NCBI GenBank assembly: GCA_033060915.1
Contig: CM065377.1
Location: 33,421,183 to 33,485,182, forward strand
Origin: Euryodendron excelsum
Lineage: Eukaryota > Streptophyta > Magnoliopsida > Ericales > Pentaphylacaceae
DNA length: 64,000 bases
Reading direction: 5' to 3'
Part shown: piece after piece, positions 9,969 to 20,729 of the stretch
Position numbering within the stretch: position 1 is the first letter of the stretch
Layout of the letters: each line of letters begins with the position of its first letter
Program-made: the position numbers and the translations under genes
The notes under the pieces: generated by a model
The model's database searches: none
What the model was told of the DNA's origin: nothing
Seen by the model: only the letters and a program-made list of their open reading frames with translations

Positions 9969-11246
9969 TGATGCGAATGCAAATATTATATTTTTCTCCC
10001 TTAATATTTAATCTTTTATACTTAGCTGTTGCCTAAAGATACTTATTATTCTTATATTTTGATTTAGGTTGCTATGGAACTCTAAGGAAGAGAATCCTAG
10101 CTTAAAAGGGACGAATTCAAGCTAAAATGCAAGCAGCATTCGAAGGAGGGTTCGAAAGGTCCCAAGAGGCATTTGAACGGTAGCATATGCATTCGAATAG
10201 TACGTCAAACGGATTCATGTCAATTTTAGGTTTGAAGAGCGTTCAAAATATACAGAGAGCAATTTTTCCATTCAAAGTGCGTTTGACGCACCGTTTGAAC
10301 GATGGTCCAATGTGGTCGAACAGTAGTAAGGGTGTTTGAACGGTTGTGCGCAGCTGCAGATTTTCTAAAGCCTATAAAAGCTAGGACTATTTTTTTTTTT
10401 TTTTATGGTGGTTGGCGTTTTCCAGATTATTCTAGGTTATTATTTGAGTTGTTTTCATAGCCCTGCGTGGCTAAACTCTGAATCTTGGTCGAAGGAAATA
10501 GAAGCCTTGGAATTAATAATAAACTGTGAAATCTAATTTATTTTCATTATTCGATTTATACTTTGTGTATCAGATGTTTTTCTGTGCCTATTTTCATGAT
10601 TATTTTGTTTAATCGCTAGGAGGCCTACTAGTTTATTATTCATTGCAATTTACTGCTGGATTAAATATCAAATTCGTAATTGTTTGATTTCTCTAATCTA
10701 TGAAGCAACTAAGATTTAATGATTTACTGCATTAGGAATTATTATATTTTAGGAAGGACGTTTGACTAAATTAAATGCAACTGCTTGTGCTTGTGTTGTT
10801 TTAGCTTCATCGATTTCTCTAATTCTTAAGGCTACTATTAGATTAAACCTTGCGTGCTTATCCTTGGTTATTTAATAGTTAGGGTTAATGAGATCGCTTG
10901 TTTCTAATTAACTACAATTAATGAGAGATAGGAAAATAATTCTAATGGTGAATATTCAATGTGTGAATTGGTATGCTTGCATCAATGATCAGTTGTAAAA
11001 TTCTGATGATGGATGTTGACTCAGACCAAGGTTTGTTCTTTTGACTGATTTCAATACTTTAATCTGAATTGTTCCATAGTTAGTTATTATTAAAATAGTT
11101 TTTATTATATCCAAAACCCCCCATCAAAGTTCACATAGCATAAAACTAGGCTAAACACTCTCCGTGGGAACGATCCTTACTCACACTACTACATAAAAGT
11201 TTTTGGGGTATCAGTTTTATTTTTGGCTGCCCGTGACAGCACACCA
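9969..11246 (+). mobile_element. Athila 3' LTR (1278 bp)
   Basis: Starts TGATGCGAATGC and ends GACAGCACACCA, followed by ATGAT. TATA box at 10373-10380 and a T-rich run at 10391-10404. It differs from LTR 1 mostly by transitions, including the loss of several CpG sites in the TTCGAA cluster. Confidence 0.88.
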
Positions 11247-13726
11247 ATGATTCTAGCCATTCCATGGTTAGAGTTGTTTTAGGAAAGTGTTACATTCAAT
11301 GGAACCATAACGGTCCAAGTTTTGGGTTCAAACCCTAAATTATTTTTATCAAAGCCACAATCTTCAGATGATTCTAGTCATTACGTGGCTAGGATTGTCT
11401 TAGGAAATGTGTTACATTCAATGTGATCATTATGGTCCATATTTCAAATCCTAGTTGTGGTCAAAATTACAACCCTAGAATGGTTCTAATTTTCCCTTAG
11501 TTGGAATCGTTTTACGAAAGTGAGATATTCAAAAGACTTGTAAAAATCCATATTCAAACATCTTTTAAAATAGTTTTGCAAATCTACTTCCAAATCTCTT
11601 TTCAAATATCTACTTTCTAAAAACTCTTTGTTTTGAAGTCCAAGTCAAACCCTAGAATCCATGGTTAGGAAACCTTAATTTCTTTCTTGAAGTCATGACT
11701 TTCTAAGGGTTGTCCCAGATGACTAAGTGGAACTACTCCCCACTTGGAAGTCATGGGATCAATTCTCGAGGCCACCCGCCCAAGGCATAAGCCTTGCATC
11801 TTAAACGGATCACGTGGTTAGCGGGGTATTGCGTGGGCCCGAGGTGGTTTACCGGTTGACAACATCGGGGGTTGACCTTGGCGATAAACCTGGCAGGTTC
11901 CCCCCGTCAAGAAAAAAAAAAGGAAAAGGTTTTCAAAATTATTTTCTACATCAAATCATAGATTTCTAAAATCTCTTTTCCCACCAAATTATAGATCTTC
12001 AAATTCAAGATTTTCAAAACTCAGCCTTTCCAATTCCATGTTAAATCAAATTTTCCAATTTAGGAAACCAAATCAAATCCTCCAATTTTTGGAAACAAAA
12101 TCAAATCATCTATTTTTTTGAAATAAAGTCCAATCTTTAACTTTAGGAAATAGAATCAAATCTTTCCTAATTTCAAACCTATCCAAATTCTGACTTTCTA
12201 AATTTCAAACTTCCAAGTCTTTCCAAATTTCAATCTTCCTAAGTTTAAATCTTTCTAAATTCAAAACTTTTCAAAATAAAATATTTCAAAAATCAACTTT
12301 TTTCTAAGATGAAAACTTTCCTAGAATGGACACTTTCCTAAAACGAAATCTTTCCTAACTCAAAGCTTTCTTTAAGTTTAAGTTTTTTCAAATTCTTCTA
12401 AATCAAATATTCTCAAATCAAGTCAAATAATTATAAGTCTTTTCAAGTCAAGTGTTTCTAAATCAAATCAAATCCTTTTTTAATCTTTCCTAAATCCAAC
12501 TTTCCTAATTCAAAAATTTTCTAATTCAAAATTTTCTAAATCAAATCAAATCCTTTCTTAATCTTTCCTAAATTCAACTTTCCTAATTCAGAAATTTTCT
12601 AATTCAAAACTTTCCTAATTTGGAACCTTCCTAATTTGAAACTTTACTACAATTCAATTTTCTAAAATCAAACTTTCTTATTTCAAGTGCATGTTTCAAC
12701 CCTGGGTTACCTAAGTCATAAGATGTCTAAACCCTAGTTCAACCTTAACCCTAAAGTTAGAAAGCTTTAAGTTTTTTCTAAGACTCTTTTCTAAACTAAG
12801 ATGGTTTGAAAACCCCAATTCAATTCAAGATGATTTCAAAATTCTATTCAAACTTTCCAAAACAAGTCCAAGTTTCACTTCTCAAGTTCAATTTGAAATC
12901 AAAGCTCAATTTCAAATTCTCAAGTTTAATTTTAAATCAAAGTTCAATTTTCAATCTTCCAATCAAAGTTTCAAATCAAACCTTTTCAAGTAAAACTTTT
13001 CAAAGAGCTCAAAGTCTCTATTTTCAATTGGACTCTGAGTCCAAACTATGATTGATCTGATTCCCAATAAAAGGATACGTAGGCAACCTTCATGAGTGCA
13101 ATAACAACCTTTTTTTAAATTTCTAATTCCCGCAACCTCTTTCAAACTTCAAATCCTCTCTTCAAATTTATTTTCAAAATTAAATCCTTTTCTTGCACTT
13201 GCATATCATGCATCATATCAAACTTCTTCTAAAATTCTTCTCAAAGTGGATATAATTGAACAATGGATAATCGAAGATTCTAAATGAGTGAACTTAGGGT
13301 GATAAGACATGTAGGTACTACAAGAGCGAGATAGAGTGATAGCCTAGTGCATCCCTATACGTAACCAAACTCTGAACCAAGGATCACTGTTTTCGAGAGA
13401 CCAAAATTGAGTTATTTTCAAAAAATTGCTTAAATTTTTTCAAAGGTTACCAAACAACTTGTTTTCTCCAAAAACCCTTTTTTGAGGAAGTTTTCAAAAC
13501 CTTTACAAAAACCCTAAGTTTAATCTTCGAATAACACTTAGTTTTAGGTGACCTAACTCATCTTAACAAAATTAGGTGGCGACTCCAAACTTTTTCCAAA
13601 AGCCCTTAGCCAAATTAATTTCTAGTTCAAACCTAGTCACACTCGTCCTTTTAGGAGAATAAGTTTTAATGAGAGAGTATTGTATTTTTTTCACTTGTTT
13701 TCTCAAGTGCGAAAAATCAGGCGACA
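11247..13726 (+). mobile_element. LTR B, right part
   Basis: The Tat-type LTR continues after the Athila insertion. The conserved blocks are in order: the short-repeat body (about 11950-12660), CGGACTC/ACGTAGG-type block near 13020-13110, the block with GTGATAGCCTAGTGC near 13340, TAGGTGGCGACTCC at 13573-13586, and an end GAAAAATCAGGCGACA at 13726. It carries a SINE-like insertion. No coding potential is seen. Confidence 0.78.
11707..11928 (+). mobile_element. SINE-like tRNA-derived retroposon
   Basis: A GC-richer island of about 205 bp interrupts the LTR. It has an A-box-like ATGACTAAGTGG near its start, a B-box-like GGGATCAATTC about 45 bp on, and ends in an A-rich tail (about 11911-11928). 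The sister LTRs lack it at this position. I could not define a clean target duplication. The call rests on the pol III-like boxes plus the tail. Confidence 0.6.
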
Positions 13727-13899
13727 AAAGTGACAAGAGAAGGAAAAAGAAGAGGAAAGAAGAAGGAAATGAAGATAAATATAGGGATTTCTTTTAGACA
13801 GAGGAACCCAATTTTACAGAGAGAAAATGGGTGGGTGAATGGGTGCAGACTTGGCATAAAATCCAGTGTAGCATGCTTATCGTAACCACGGTGCACCCT
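13727..13899. other. Short spacer between LTR B and Tat-1
   Basis: A purine-rich start (GAGAAGGAAAAAGAAGAGG) leads into unassigned sequence. AAAGT at 13727-13731 should be the right target duplication of the A-B element, and ACCCT at 13895-13899 the left one of Tat-1. Nothing else is recognised. Confidence 0.5.
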
Positions 13900-14330
13900 T
13901 GTTAGTACCCCACTCTGGTCCGACCGAAAGCACCTACAAACTAACACAAGCAAACTCAAGCCCAAACTGGCTTTCCAAATCCAATCCAATCTGTCAACTG
14001 TTTCGCGGGCTTACTAGGTTCAATAGAGGCAAAATAACCAGAATGCCCCTCGTGCATTAATCAATCCAATTTAGCCCAGCACATCTTCCATAAGACGATA
14101 AGTCCATCAAATTCAAAGTCAAATCCATTTGTCCCGTCATTCAAGAAAGTTGATCCTTCATTGACTGTAGGACCATTCAACCCAGTATGGCACAATCACT
14201 AAGAAAGTTTATTCCCCAGATTGGTAAAGCCCCTTTCACACTCATCTCCAAAAGTACCTAAGTCCCCGAGATGAAAGAGCGGTTCACTTCAAGCGCCTGC
14301 TAGCTTGCCAATGTAGAATGTCCACTAATT

Positions 14331-14465
14331 CGGCACGTTTTTTGAGAAAGCACAAACCCCTTAAGAATGAAAGACTGTCCAAATCCAGCATGTTCTTTGA
14401 GAAAGCACAAACCCCTCAAGAATGGAAGACCGTCCCAGTCTGGCACGACCTTCGAGAAAGTTTAT
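14331..14465 (+). repeat. U3 tandem repeat, about 54 bp, in LTR C
   Basis: The phrase GGCACG..TTTGAGAAAG recurs at about 14331, 14385 and 14439, with intervening AACCCCT-AAGAA-GGAAGACCGTCC. The same array is at about 31818-31950 in the 3' LTR. A related unit forms the arrays of the Tat-3 LTRs. Confidence 0.65.
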
Positions 14466-15184
14466 CCCTCAAGGTAGTAAGATGCTTTCAAGCCTGTCTA
14501 CAGAGAAAGTACCAATTCTTTGGATAGAAGTCCAAACTAAATCCAGACTAGTCAACACCAACACCTACTGGCCCATCCCAGTGAAAAATGATCATTTTGC
14601 TCTTAGCAGGCCCAACACGTTCTTTGAGAAAGTACCAAATCCTTATAACGGTAAGACCACCTTCCAAAGCCATTCTTAGACGGTCTGGCATGTCTAGTGC
14701 CATCCAGTCAACTTCGGTCCTTTCCCGGAGGTTCCCCAGTCAAAATAACCATTTTGCTCCTAGGCATCCAAATACCTTAAAAAATCACACCAGCTCTAGG
14801 TATCAAATTGGCAACACCCTAGTCAACTCTGGTCAACCCCAATCAATTTTGGTAACCTAGTTAACCCCAATCAATCTTGGTCAACTCTAGAACTCCTAAG
14901 ATGAAGTGACTACGATTCGGTCACTGTCTTCAACCATACCTACTCTGGGAATCAAACCGACAACTCCGAGACACTATCTAGAGTGTCCCCTTCCATTTCT
15001 GGCCAGGTCCTGCCATCCGACGCTTTCCTTTTCAAACCAGAACCTCCCTACTCCACTCTGAGTGAAGCATGACCAATTTTTAGCCTTGAGCCACCTCTAG
15101 AGGCACACACTAGCTGTCAAGGGCACTTACAAATCAACCAGCCTTCTGATTAGCCCTTCTTTTCAGCCTCCCATCAATGAACTT

Positions 15185-15335
15185 GCACCACTATTAGTGG
15201 CACATACTTTGGCTTTGGCCGTGCACCACTAATAGTGGCGCATAACCCCCAAAATCAGTTACAAATCGATCAACCCCATATCTAGCCTTTTTTCAAGCCA
15301 TCATTAAGTCTCCCCTACGCCACTCTTAGTGGCGC
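15185..15335 (+). repeat. Short palindromes upstream of the LTR C TATA box
   Basis: Three near-perfect 19-bp inverted repeats of the form GCGCCACT-NNN-AGTGGCGC lie at 15185-15203 (centre ATT), 15223-15241 (AAT) and 15317-15335 (CTT), 50-200 bp upstream of TATA. A half copy follows at about 15354. The same motif recurs in all other U3 regions in the window. Confidence 0.7.
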
Positions 15336-15382
15336 ACAGCCAACTTTAAGCCATGCGCCACTTAACTCTCCTACTTTTGCAC

Positions 15383-15390
15383 TATAAATA
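15383..15390 (+). promoter_or_regulatory. TATA box of LTR C
   Basis: TATAAATA, followed by ACAGACATCC and a CT-rich leader. Confidence 0.7.
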
Positions 15391-16639
15391 CAGACATCCT
15401 CTCTCTCTGTTTTGGGTCAAAAATTCTATCCAGAAACTCTCCCCCTCTATTCCAGACAGCTCTCGAAGCCCTCTCTTTTTCTCTCGAAGTCTTGCCAGCC
15501 GAGCCCTAGCCCGAAGCTTCGAAGCCTTAGCCTCCGAGCTCTACTAAAGGTTCACCTTGTTGCCCGAAAGCTAGCGAAGTCTTTCCAAGTCCAAGGCCCA
15601 AGCCTCCATCAAAGAAAGAAAAAACGAGACAAGTTAAATCCTCCATTTACTTGTCATAATCCCCCACTCTCTCTTCTCCCTCTGAATCCATTTGGGTTCT
15701 TCTCTTTTTTAAGTCCCCTATCTCTAAACCCCCATTTCTTGTATGCTTGGAACAAGAGGAGGTTAAGTCCATGTCAAGAGTGAGCAAGAGGAGATTACCG
15801 ATCGGGACTCTCTTCTTAGCCTTCACTTGCTTCACAGCATGGCCTTAGGGCCCTCTTACAATGTGGTGATACCCAATCTTATATATTTCATGCCGTTATT
15901 ATCGTTGCCGTATATTTGCATTCATGTTATTTCTCTACCCGATAAAATCATTTTCAAAGTAGCTTTCTCAAAACCATAATTCTAGGTGGATCCTAACCTT
16001 TTATGGTTAGGGTTCTCCTAGAAAAGTGTGACATTTTTAAATGGCTTCTGTTAGCCTACATTTGCTTCTTTTCAAAAACACAACCTCGGAATGATCCTAG
16101 TCTTTTCATGATTATGGTTGTTTTGAGAAATGTGTGACATTCAAAATGACTCGAAAAGGTCTACATTTTAGGATTCGTGCCTTTGCTGTTTTTCGAACCA
16201 CAAGCCTAAAACGATACTAACATTTTAACGGCTAGAATGGCTTTAGGTAAATTGCGATATTCATTTGAATGTCTAAAATCCTAGTTAGGGTTTTGGACCC
16301 TAAAACATGTTTTCAAAATACTCGGTTTTCAAACCATTTACAAAACTCACATTTGTTAAACCCTAGAAGTCTAATCCTAGAAAAATTTCGTTCCTTTTTT
16401 CAAGTCAAAATCATACCTTTTTCAAATCCTCAATTTCCAAATCAATCAAAACTTCTCTTTTCCAAACTTTCCTTTTTAAATCAATCAAATCCAAACCTTC
16501 TATTTCAAGTCTCTCAAATCACTCCTTTTTTAAACCTTCCAAATTTAAAACCTAAATCAACTCCTTCCAATTTGGAAACATTCCAAACTTACCTTTTTCA
16601 AAATTAAATCTTTTCAAATCAAGTCAATATTTCAAATCA

Positions 16640-17055
16640 AATTGAATCTTCCTGAAAAGGAAATATTTCCGACTCAAATCTTCTCGAAAAGGAAATATTT
16701 CAAAAATCAAATCAAATCATTCTAAAAAGAAAATATTGTCAAATCCAATCCTCCTTAAAAGGAAACATTTTCAAATCAAATCTTCTTGAAAAGAAAACAT
16801 TTTCAAATCTAGTCTTCCTAAAAAGGAAACAATTCAAAATCAAATTAAATCTTCCTAAAAAAGAAATCTTTTCAAAGTAAATCTTTTTGAAAAGGAAATC
16901 TTTCAAATCAAGTCTTCCTCAAAAGGAAATATTTCGAAATCAAATCAAATCTTCTTAAAAATGAAACATTTTCAAAGTCCAACTTTCTTGAAAAGGAAAT
17001 ACTTTCAAACTCAGACTTTCCTGAAAAGGAAACTTTCTAAAAATGAAAACTTTCT
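16640..17055 (+). repeat. U5 array of about 32-35 bp units containing short hairpins
   Basis: Roughly a dozen units follow the pattern TCTTCCTGAAAAGGAAAC plus TTTCAAATCAAA. Each has a small inverted repeat TTCC...GGAA. Several contain TTCNNGAA. The matching array in the 3' LTR is at about 34130-34470. Confidence 0.65.
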
Positions 17056-17775
17056 AGAAATAGAAACCCATTTCAAAATTTCAACTCTATCGAACTCTTT
17101 TCCGAACTACGGTTGACCTGATTCTCTTTAAGGAGGTACGTAGGCAACCCTTCATGGGATGTGGTCACAACCCTTTTCAAATTTTCAATTCTACAACTCT
17201 TTCCAAATTCTCAATTTCATAACCATTTTTCAAACTCAATTCCATCTTTCAAACTCTTTTTCAAACTTTGTTTTCAAAGTGGATAGTATTAAACATAGGT
17301 AACTGGTGAGTAGTATTTAGGTGAGTAAAAGGTTATTAGACATATAAGTACTGTAAGGGTGGGGTAGGGTGATAGTTTTAGGACATCTTTCCTATACATA
17401 ACCAACTCCCAGACTTGAGAATTTCTGTTTCAAAGACCAAAATCAGAGTCAATTTTCAAAAGGGCTTTCCAACATTTTTAGGGTTGTCAAATAACCCTAC
17501 CTTCTAAAACCTTCTCACGAGGACGTTTTTGAAAAACCTTTTCAAAACCTAAGTTTAACGCTTGGGTTTTACTTGGTATAGATGACCCAACACATCTTTA
17601 AATATGTTAGATAGCGACTCCAAAGACCTTTTCAAAAAACCCTAATCAATTTCATTTCAAAAATTCAAACCCCGACACATTCGTACTTCTAGGAGGATGA
17701 GTTCTAATAAGAGAGCACCATACCATTTCCCCCGAGTCAAGAAGGTACGGTGTTCGAAAACAGGGTGCGATAGCT

Positions 17776-17793
17776 TGGCGTTTCACTAAGGAC
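17776..17793 (+). other. Tat-1 primer binding site (decayed, Arg-tRNA type)
   Basis: TGGCGTTTCACTAAGGAC lies 3 bp after the LTR end. It aligns with TGGCAACTCTGCTGGGGA of Tat-2 and TGGCGACTACATTGGGGA of Tat-3 but has several changes. Confidence 0.65.
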
Positions 17794-19698
17794 AATTAGA
17801 GGGTTAGGCCTATGTCATGTTTAGTCATCCTTTACTCACCTTAAGTTCGTCGGCTACCTTGTTTAGTTATATCCACTTTCTAAACCTTTCAAAGTTCCAA
17901 ATTTTTCAAAATGGTCTTTGTTTTGCAAAAAGTCAAACATTGCATTCATTACATGCTCTTGCATTACTCATTCATCATACTTTATTTTGCATTTGAATTC
18001 CTCGAAAAGAACTAATTCCGTAAATTTGTTTTGTAGGTGGACCCTTGTTCACATTTTAATTTATATTCATAGATTGCCATGTATGTTATATATGACAGGA
18101 TGTATAGGAGTTGTTGGGTTTTTCCCTCCAATTTCCAAAATTACACACACACTTGCATGTGCATCTTCATAGAATATTGACCCTGGTTACTACTTTCTAG
18201 TTAGAAGAGGGAACAGTACATTGACTGTTGGTGGTAGGCAGATGTGTCACCTAACCAACTGTCTTTAGATAGTTCCCCCACTCAGATCACCAACCTATAA
18301 TGGTACCACCCAGGGGAGTGGGCCTAGGTTTGAAGATCTGGGAACCGAGCTTTTTAGGAAGCATTAGTAGCCCTTAACCCCATGCTCATATAGCACCCAT
18401 GCATAGCCAAACCTCTGCCTAATTTAAGGCATGTGTCTTTTTCAAAAACCAAGGAGGAAAATGTGACCGTTTTTCAATTTCCTTACTCCTATTGTTATTA
18501 TGCTTACATACATGAATGCTTTGCTATCAACATCTTGTCATTCATTCTATTAAACTACTCATGCATGTATAATCTTCCCAAGACAAGAGTTTCAAAGTAA
18601 CTTAAGCCACTTGCACTCCATGCATATGATTAACCTCCAGGAGAATGGCCCATGAACCAATCTCAAATCATAAGCCTACCCAATTCCTAAGGGTTCCAAA
18701 CCTTAAGGATCATGGCATGCATCCAAAAATTATTTTCATAAAAGGGGCCCCAATCCCTCTCGCTTACGGAGATAGGGTTGCCACAAGACAAGGGGCAATT
18801 TGGAGACAAGGTCATTCAACAACCTCCTGATATCAATAAGGCAAAACCAAAGACTCAAAAAGTAGTTTAGGTAGATAGGTGAAAAGTCCCATGGAAAATG
18901 TTCCCTTCCCCTAATCTATGTAATTTTAACTTTCTATACCAAAGAAATAAAACTGCCCTTTCTACTTTCCCTTAAATGAATGGATGTATGAATGAATATA
19001 TGAAACAGGGACAGGTATAGTATTGCATACAGGGGCAAACCCCCTATCTCCAAAAATGAGCAAGCACAACATGCTTAGTCCCCCTCTCAAAGCAGGGGCA
19101 CCCATAGGCCATGTATTGCATACAAACTTTCAAACCATGACACTAACTCTTCATTTGTTTCATGTCATATGTCCTCCCCCTCATCTCTCAAGTACCAAGA
19201 AAACCAAAGACGAAGCAAGGACAAAAAAGCGGGTTTCCTAAACTGCTTATCTATTGTCATTATGTTGTTCACATATTCACTACTATCATGCTCATGCATT
19301 AATATCCATTCGAAAGACACAAGTTCCAAGAAACTCAAGTCAGTACATTTTCATCAGCTGTAAAGAGAAATGAATAATCTAATCTCATATTAATCGAACC
19401 TACCAAAGCTCCTAAGGGTTTCCCAACCCTAAGGATTCATGGCATGCATAGAACCATATCTTAATAGAGGCCCAAATCTCTCTCCATCCATGGAGATGAG
19501 ATTACCTAAATAAAGAAGTATCGACTGGACCATGCCAAAAAGGTATTGTATTGCATACAGGAGCAACACCCCACCTCCAAAATGAACTCAACATCATACC
19601 TAGATTCCCGCAAAGAAGGGACCTCAATAGCACATGCATGGCATAAGATCTTCAACTCCACATGCTGATTCCATTTGCTTTTCTTTTTCTTTTTTCAG
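17794..19698 (+). other. Tat-1 leader (5' untranslated internal region)
   Basis: About 1.9 kb without a credible frame. It shares blocks with the leaders of Tat-2 and Tat-3: TTTTGTAGGTGGACC near 18031, GGGAGTGGGCCTAGGTTTGA near 18314, GCATAGCCAAACCTC near 18402, and CTAAGGGTTCC-like text near 18685 and 19408. A partial internal duplication is visible: the segment with 'cctaagg...catggcatgcat' and 'gggca...tattgcatac' occurs at about 18680-19110 and again at about 19410-19570. It ends in a strong pyrimidine tract and TTTTTTCAG (AG 19697-19698). Confidence 0.65.
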
Positions 19699-19699
19699 G
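19678..19699 (+). promoter_or_regulatory. Candidate 3' splice acceptor before Tat-1 gag
   Basis: A nearly pure pyrimidine run followed by CAG/G. Acceptors occupy the same place in Tat-2 (AG 41911-41912) and Tat-3 (minus, AG 57882-57881). Confidence 0.5.
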
Positions 19700-19990
19700 C
19701 TCAAGAGCACAACCAAATCTATATAATCCCTATGTAGTCCCACCCAGTCCATAACTCTTGCAAGGATGAGCCCATTGAAGAACAAAAGGGATTAACTGCT
19801 CATCAACAAAGTGTTACCTCTCAAGCAACAACCTCCATACCATGTCATGATAATCGCTATCCATGCATCAACATGACAAAACCCTCCAGTCACCTGATAG
19901 TTAGGAAATTGGTCACCAACTACCTCAACAGTAGAAGGTACCAACCTGAAAAGGGACTAGGGGCATAGCTACAGGGTGGTCCTCCTGGAA
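19699..19990 (+). pseudogene. Tat-1 gag-pro remnant with a G-patch-like motif
   Basis: One short frame at about 19873-19980 reads VRKLVTNYLNSRRYQPEKGLG, a stop, then LQG. The string YQPEKGLG..LQG matches the G-patch-like motif found between gag and protease in Tat/Ogre elements. Most of gag appears to be missing, because only about 170 bp separate the acceptor from this motif. An A-rich run with CAAAA repeats follows at 19990-20025. The protease DTGA-type motif was not found. Confidence 0.5.
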
Positions 19991-20025
19991 AAAAAAAAAA
20001 AAACAAAACAAAACAAAACAAAAAA

Positions 20026-20729
20026 GCATCATTCCTTCCCTGATCATCGACTGAAAATCTATGCCTCATCTTCTATCGTCTCACTCTCCTTAAGGTCTTG
20101 CCAATCTAGTAGCATCAAATAAGAAGTTGACCAACTGGACCATCCATCAATTCCCAGACCTTGTAGGCCTTGGTAAAGCCTACGGAAGGAACCCTTGATT
20201 TTAGCTTATCGAAATGCCATGTAAATATTAAGTGTATAATAGGAAAATCTGAAATAGAGGACTCTTGATCATGAAATGCTTTCTCTGCCCTGCTAAAATC
20301 TTTTTTTTTTTTCAAAAAAATGAAACTTGCAGGGTATCCCGAAGGCTGGCGTCTTTTGACCCTAAAGACTCCTCAAAGGTCTTCCACAGATTGTCATAGA
20401 TAGCGCCAGCAACTTAAAATAACACATGATAACAGAAATTCAAAATCAATTACAACAGCTCAGTATCCAACCATCTACAAACAAAGGAAGCCATTGAGTC
20501 AGCAGAATACAAATGTCAAGAAGATCACAAAGGTTGGCACAAGTAGCTACCCTTTCATAAAGTCCCAGTCAGAGTCTCAACTGCGCCAATACCCTCATTA
20601 ATCTACTACAATAAGGTAGTTCTGCTGGTTAAAGAAGGAACCCCCTCTCTCCAAATCCTCAAGGAATCTCAAACCACTAAAGCAGTCCAAGCAGCCGTGC
20701 CTCTTAGAGAACAACATGCCATCTACTAT
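20026..20729. other. Unassigned internal Tat-1 sequence
   Basis: There are no domain motifs. Short open stretches occur on both strands (for example minus 20115-20315) but without family resemblance or a matching frame in Tat-2 or Tat-3. It is probably decayed pol or non-coding sequence. Confidence 0.4.
20722..20729 (+). repeat. 8-bp target duplication of the hAT MITE (left copy)
   Basis: TCTACTAT; identical copy at 21239-21246. Confidence 0.9.

Larger units (their letters stand above)
3997..11246 (+). mobile_element. Athila-type Ty3/gypsy deletion derivative with a duplicated LTR-flank unit
   Basis: In order it holds: a complete LTR (3997-5266), a 285-bp copy of the host flank (5267-5555), a 57-bp LTR 3' remnant (5551-5607), the primer site (5613-5630), a gag-protease frame, a scar where RT, RNase H and integrase are gone, a 1.4 kb 3' non-coding region, a purine tract and the 3' LTR (9969-11246). 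The family call rests on the Asp-tRNA-like primer site, the gag motifs HLLPTFLGL and HKHLKKFH, the protease motif AMIDLGAS, and the ending GAGGACGAGCAAAGG before the purine tract. The element cannot move without helper enzymes. Confidence 0.88.
13900..17772 (+). mobile_element. Tat-1 5' LTR (C)
   Basis: Starts TGTTAGTACCCC, a diverged form of the TGTAAGCACCCC start, and ends GGTGCGATA where relatives have GCGACA. U3 is about 1.48 kb with a 54-bp repeat and palindromes. TATA is at 15383. U5 contains a special array of CTTCCTGAAAAGGAAA units (about 16640-17050). The conserved U5 blocks are present near 17090-17170 and 17340-17410. Confidence 0.82.

Noticed and set aside
14041..14330. Possible gene start after the LTR C start
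   Set aside because: The sequence is collinear with LTR F (31500-31800) and LTR G U3, so it is promoter-region LTR DNA.
16269..16607. Open frame in the LTR C U5
   Set aside because: Composition is that of the TTTCAAA-type repeats (Phe, Ser, Asn, Leu, Lys). The matching part of LTR F gives a different frame and length.
16640..17055. CRISPR-like appearance of regularly spaced short palindromic repeats
   Set aside because: The repeats are degenerate, the spacers are themselves repetitive (TCAAATCAAA), and the context is a plant LTR present twice in the same element.
19990..20025. A-rich run with CAAAA repeats as the tail of a LINE or SINE
   Set aside because: No upstream retroposon body is recognisable and no target duplication was found; it may simply be slippage.
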